Shown in pieces: positions 61,682 through 64,000 of a stretch of 64,000 bases of DNA. Made by a program: the position numbers and the translations under genes. The notes beneath the pieces are model-generated. The model saw only the letters and a list, made by a program, of their open reading frames with translations, did not search any database and was not told the DNA's origin. Where the stretch lies: assembly GCA_937981555.1 (NCBI GenBank), contig CALJOK010000012.1, positions 182,105 to 246,104 of the forward strand. Direction: 5' to 3'. The first letter of the stretch is position 1. Each line of letters opens with the position of its first letter. Source of the stretch: an uncultured Saprospiraceae bacterium. GTDB taxonomy: Bacteria > Bacteroidota > Bacteroidia > Chitinophagales > Saprospiraceae.

Positions 61682-62470
61682 CTACTCTCCTCCTATCGCT
61701 CCATAAAAAATCACCCACGTCTTAAAATCTTCGGTGAACTTTTCAAATCGATGTTCCACACCTGCAGGAACAAAAAGTACATCTCCAGTTTTAAATTCAG
61801 TCACTTTTCCATCATTTAAAAACTCACCGCTTCCGCTGATAATAACATATAATTCATCTTGTGTGTGAGGGGTTTGTAAATCTTTTTCGATGGGTTGATA
61901 GATTTCGACAATCATCGATCCATTCTCCAAAACAGTTGCAAATCGAGTGTCACCTCCCAAAAGTTGCATCGCTTCTTCTACACTTACTTGTCGGTTTTCT
62001 TTTTTAATTTCAAAATCTAAACTTCCTAAAATTTGTTTGGCGTGATGTTCCAAGTGAGCCACATAATCTTCCATGATAAATCTTAAATCTTTGATCCGAT
62101 CTTCGTGAGGAATCTCTACTCGTTTGGATAATTCAGAGTCAGGCACTCGATCAAATACATTGGCAATTTGTTGATTCAAACTTTTCCAAAGTTGAATAAT
62201 TTCGAGTGTGGATATATTTTGATAATCATTTAATCCCACCAACTCTTCTTGCATGTATCGATGAACAATGTATGGTGCAGGTGAATGTTGTGCCTCTAAA
62301 AATCGTTGCAGATTGACTCGGGCAGAATCGATGAGATGTCCTAGAATTTCTTTTCTTGACCATTTGTCAGTCGCAATTGGAAGTATTAAATCTTCTTCTT
62401 TTATTTTTAAAATTCCAAGAGGGAGATGTTCAATTATAGTTTTTAATTTTTTGGTAAAAATTGGATTCAT
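61682..62470 (-). CDS. DinB-cupin fusion protein
   Basis: A 262-residue protein with two metal-binding-type domains. Residues 1-150 form a DinB/YfiT-like four-helix bundle with the His triad suggested by WSRKEILGHLIDSARVNLQRF and DYVAHLEHHAKQIL. Residues about 175-262 form a cupin: PHTQDELYVIISGSGEFLNDGKVTEFKTGDVLFVPAGVEHRFEKF, carrying the H-x4-E-type and G-x5-P-x-G-x2-H motifs. DinB proteins use bacillithiol or other thiols; the cupin suggests an added sensing or enzymatic role. The combination is unusual to my knowledge. The stop overlaps the region after the palindrome. Confidence 0.87.
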   Translation of the reverse strand: MNPIFTKKLKTIIEHLPLGILKIKEEDLILPIATDKWSRKEILGHLIDSARVNLQRFLEAQHSPAPYIVHRYMQEELVGLNDYQNISTLEIIQLWKSLNQQIANVFDRVPDSELSKRVEIPHEDRIKDLRFIMEDYVAHLEHHAKQILGSLDFEIKKENRQVSVEEAMQLLGGDTRFATVLENGSMIVEIYQPIEKDLQTPHTQDELYVIISGSGEFLNDGKVTEFKTGDVLFVPAGVEHRFEKFTEDFKTWVIFYGAIGGE

Positions 62471-62532
62471 TGGAAATGGTTATTTTGATTCGTAAAATAA
62501 ATACAACCACAATGTTCCAAAAAAGATTCTAA

Positions 62533-62577
62533 AAAAATAGACCTTCTAAAAGTTTTAACTTTAGAAGGTCTATTTTT
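62533..62577. terminator. Bidirectional terminator after the adhesin-like gene
   Basis: Eighteen-base arms (AAAAATAGACCTTCTAAA and complement) around a 9-base loop, with T-rich ends on both strands. Confidence 0.85.
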
Positions 62578-62654
62578 AAAAATTAAAAGAAACATCCATT
62601 TTTTCGATTACCGATTGGCATCCTCGAAAAGATTCTACTTTTAAAGCTAGGATT

Positions 62655-63977
62655 TTAATCCAATTCTATATCAAGATTATATCCTTTAACTATCACTTTA
62701 GGACTTCGGTCATTTGCCTTATTCATCTTCCCTTTGATTTGAAGGTGGTTATTTTTTTCCGAAACAAACCCAGCTTCTAGATTATCTTCTTCTAATGAAA
62801 TGTCTGCATTCTTAGCATCGATTTCCAATTGATATTTCATATTATCCAAAGGCAATTCTAGATCAGAATTCTTCCCTGAAAATTCAGCACCTTCAAAGGA
62901 AGGAAGTATTTTCATGACTTCAATCTCACCGTTATACGTTTGATTTGCGTAAATTCCTTTTTTTAAAGTTCCTACTTCTACTTCAATATATTTACTGTCG
63001 TCGCATTTAAAAATACCGAGTGTTCCTATTTTAAATTCATCTTGATACGATTTTTCACAATCAACATTTCCTACGGAACCAATGGTATATTCACTTTCTT
63101 TACTTCTCACAAATAAGTCCTCGATTGAGCCAACTGTCCATTCACTATCATAAGATTTAATCTTAGATGATTTTATGGATCCGATAGTCCACACAGAATA
63201 TTTATCATTCACATTTAGCTTTCCTTCAACTTTTGAAATCTCAAAATTACCTTCGTACGATTCAATATCGGCATCCTGAATTTCAGAAAAAGTATGTTTT
63301 GAATATTTAGAATTTACCTTCAACGAATTACAATTTCCTATTACCAATTTAGATTCATAGATTACTAAATCTGCATCTTTTACACTTCCAATTGTTGCAT
63401 TTCCATATTTTAAATCCAATTTCAAATCGCCTTTGATATCCTGTGTTTCGATATTTCCATTGTAATTACTAATCTCAACATTCGCTTCTATTTCTTCCAA
63501 TGTGATGTTGTCGTATTTATTCATCAATTTGAGATTAACTCCTTCAGGAACAGACACCTCCATGTCTACTTGCATTTCTTGAATACCTTTTAATTTAGTT
63601 CCAGTATTTAATTTTACTGTGCTGACTCCATTTATTTTAGTCCAATTAGTTGCATTCGTTTTAGTGGTAATTTCCAATTGAGATTTACCATTCCCACTAT
63701 GTTCAATATTAATTGTATTGAGCATTTTTTCAGCATCTTCTGCTTTACTTCCTTCCACTAAAACATACAATCGAACTTCCACTTTATTGGTCATTGATTT
63801 TTTTACATGCATTGCACCTTTTTGGTGGGAGATTTGAATAAGTGCTCCTTTTTGCACAACAAATGATTCATCAATAGTTTTTGTTTTTTCAATTTGGGCT
63901 GACAAATTAAAATGAACTAAGATCAATCCAACCATGCAAATAATTTTACATAGGTTTTTCATTAACTCTTTTTTCAT
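62655..63977 (-). CDS. Exported beta-helix protein, adhesin (GIN/DUF4097) type
   Basis: About 440 residues. The signal peptide (ICMVGLILVHFNLSAQ) is followed by a long right-handed beta-helix-like repeat: short units such as NYNGNIETQDIKGDLKLDLKYGNATIGSV and SYDSEWTVGSIEDLFVRSKESEYTIGSVGNV. This pattern fits the putative auto-transporter adhesin head GIN/DUF4097 families of Bacteroidota, which often follow an ECF sigma factor/anti-sigma pair. Whatever lies upstream is outside the window. The start could be the ATG at 63977 or 63962; a GTG at 63980 is also in frame. It is complete within the window. Confidence 0.82.
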   Translation of the reverse strand: MKKELMKNLCKIICMVGLILVHFNLSAQIEKTKTIDESFVVQKGALIQISHQKGAMHVKKSMTNKVEVRLYVLVEGSKAEDAEKMLNTINIEHSGNGKSQLEITTKTNATNWTKINGVSTVKLNTGTKLKGIQEMQVDMEVSVPEGVNLKLMNKYDNITLEEIEANVEISNYNGNIETQDIKGDLKLDLKYGNATIGSVKDADLVIYESKLVIGNCNSLKVNSKYSKHTFSEIQDADIESYEGNFEISKVEGKLNVNDKYSVWTIGSIKSSKIKSYDSEWTVGSIEDLFVRSKESEYTIGSVGNVDCEKSYQDEFKIGTLGIFKCDDSKYIEVEVGTLKKGIYANQTYNGEIEVMKILPSFEGAEFSGKNSDLELPLDNMKYQLEIDAKNADISLEEDNLEAGFVSEKNNHLQIKGKMNKANDRSPKVIVKGYNLDIELD

Positions 63978-64000
63978 CACGTGACTTTTTTTCTATTTCT

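Overview
The window is chromosomal DNA from a member of the Bacteroidota, most likely a Saprospiraceae-like or related free-living lineage. This is inferred from gene families, not from any rRNA. The evidence is low GC, type IX secretion sorting domains, a PorP/SprF-family protein, Omp28 and DUF6029 families, a TonB-dependent receptor, LytS/LytTR signalling with a Reg_prop/Y_Y_Y sensor, and promoter boxes of the Bacteroidota TTTG/TAnnTTTG type. I found no rRNA, tRNA, CRISPR array, transposase, integrase or phage gene. It reads as core chromosome.

Layout. 1-7.5 kb: the 3' end of a wax-ester-synthase/DGAT-SCP2 gene, an M1 metallopeptidase, galE, cysQ, a family 2 glycosyltransferase and a thioredoxin lipoprotein. 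7.6-22.5 kb is signalling-rich: a TPR protein, a 115-aa unknown, a kinase-like protein lacking its histidine, a 1 kb-residue two-component sensor, PorP/SprF, a LytTR regulator, a TonB-dependent receptor, a TPR/coiled-coil adenylate cyclase and an ECF-type sigma factor. 22.5-23.4 kb is a gene-free stretch ending in a strong candidate small RNA. 23.4-28.6 kb: lpd, ricT, holB and a QueD-type pterin synthase. 28.7-38.6 kb is envelope and redox: two T9SS cargo proteins, an FAD oxidoreductase paired with a membrane Fe-S protein, and a divergent Omp28/DUF6029 versus TlpA cluster. 38.7-47 kb: an ABC-F ATPase, a tail-specific protease, a membrane pyrophosphatase and two small heat-shock proteins. 47-55 kb: two tandem lytic transglycosylases, gatA, pheS, a beta-barrel protein and a LysM glucosaminidase. 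55-64 kb: an SH3 lipoprotein, a GT87-like mannosyltransferase, an HD-like/Pycsar-type membrane protein, ddl, a TPR protein, a DUF937 protein, a DinB-cupin fusion and an adhesin-like protein.

How the genes work together. A peptidoglycan theme runs through the right half (two transglycosylases, a glucosaminidase, D-Ala-D-Ala ligase). An extracytoplasmic thiol/redox theme runs through 29-38.6 kb (two Omp28 proteins with CxxC motifs, TlpA, a Fe-S membrane protein with its oxidoreductase). The LytS-type sensor and the LytTR regulator are probably partners, separated by three genes.

The most unusual non-coding feature is a set of diverse palindromic or inverted-repeat elements placed precisely at gene ends. 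In two cases they supply codons: the cysQ stop codon, and the C-terminal tail of the GT87-like protein. One palindrome core occurs twice (23.3 and 52.9 kb) with compensating changes in its outer stem pairs. No obviously new multigene defence or biosynthetic system is visible. The best candidates for new biology are the HD/PycTM-like protein with a lost HD dyad, the histidine-less kinase, the small RNA, and the terminator-like leader of the pyrophosphatase gene.
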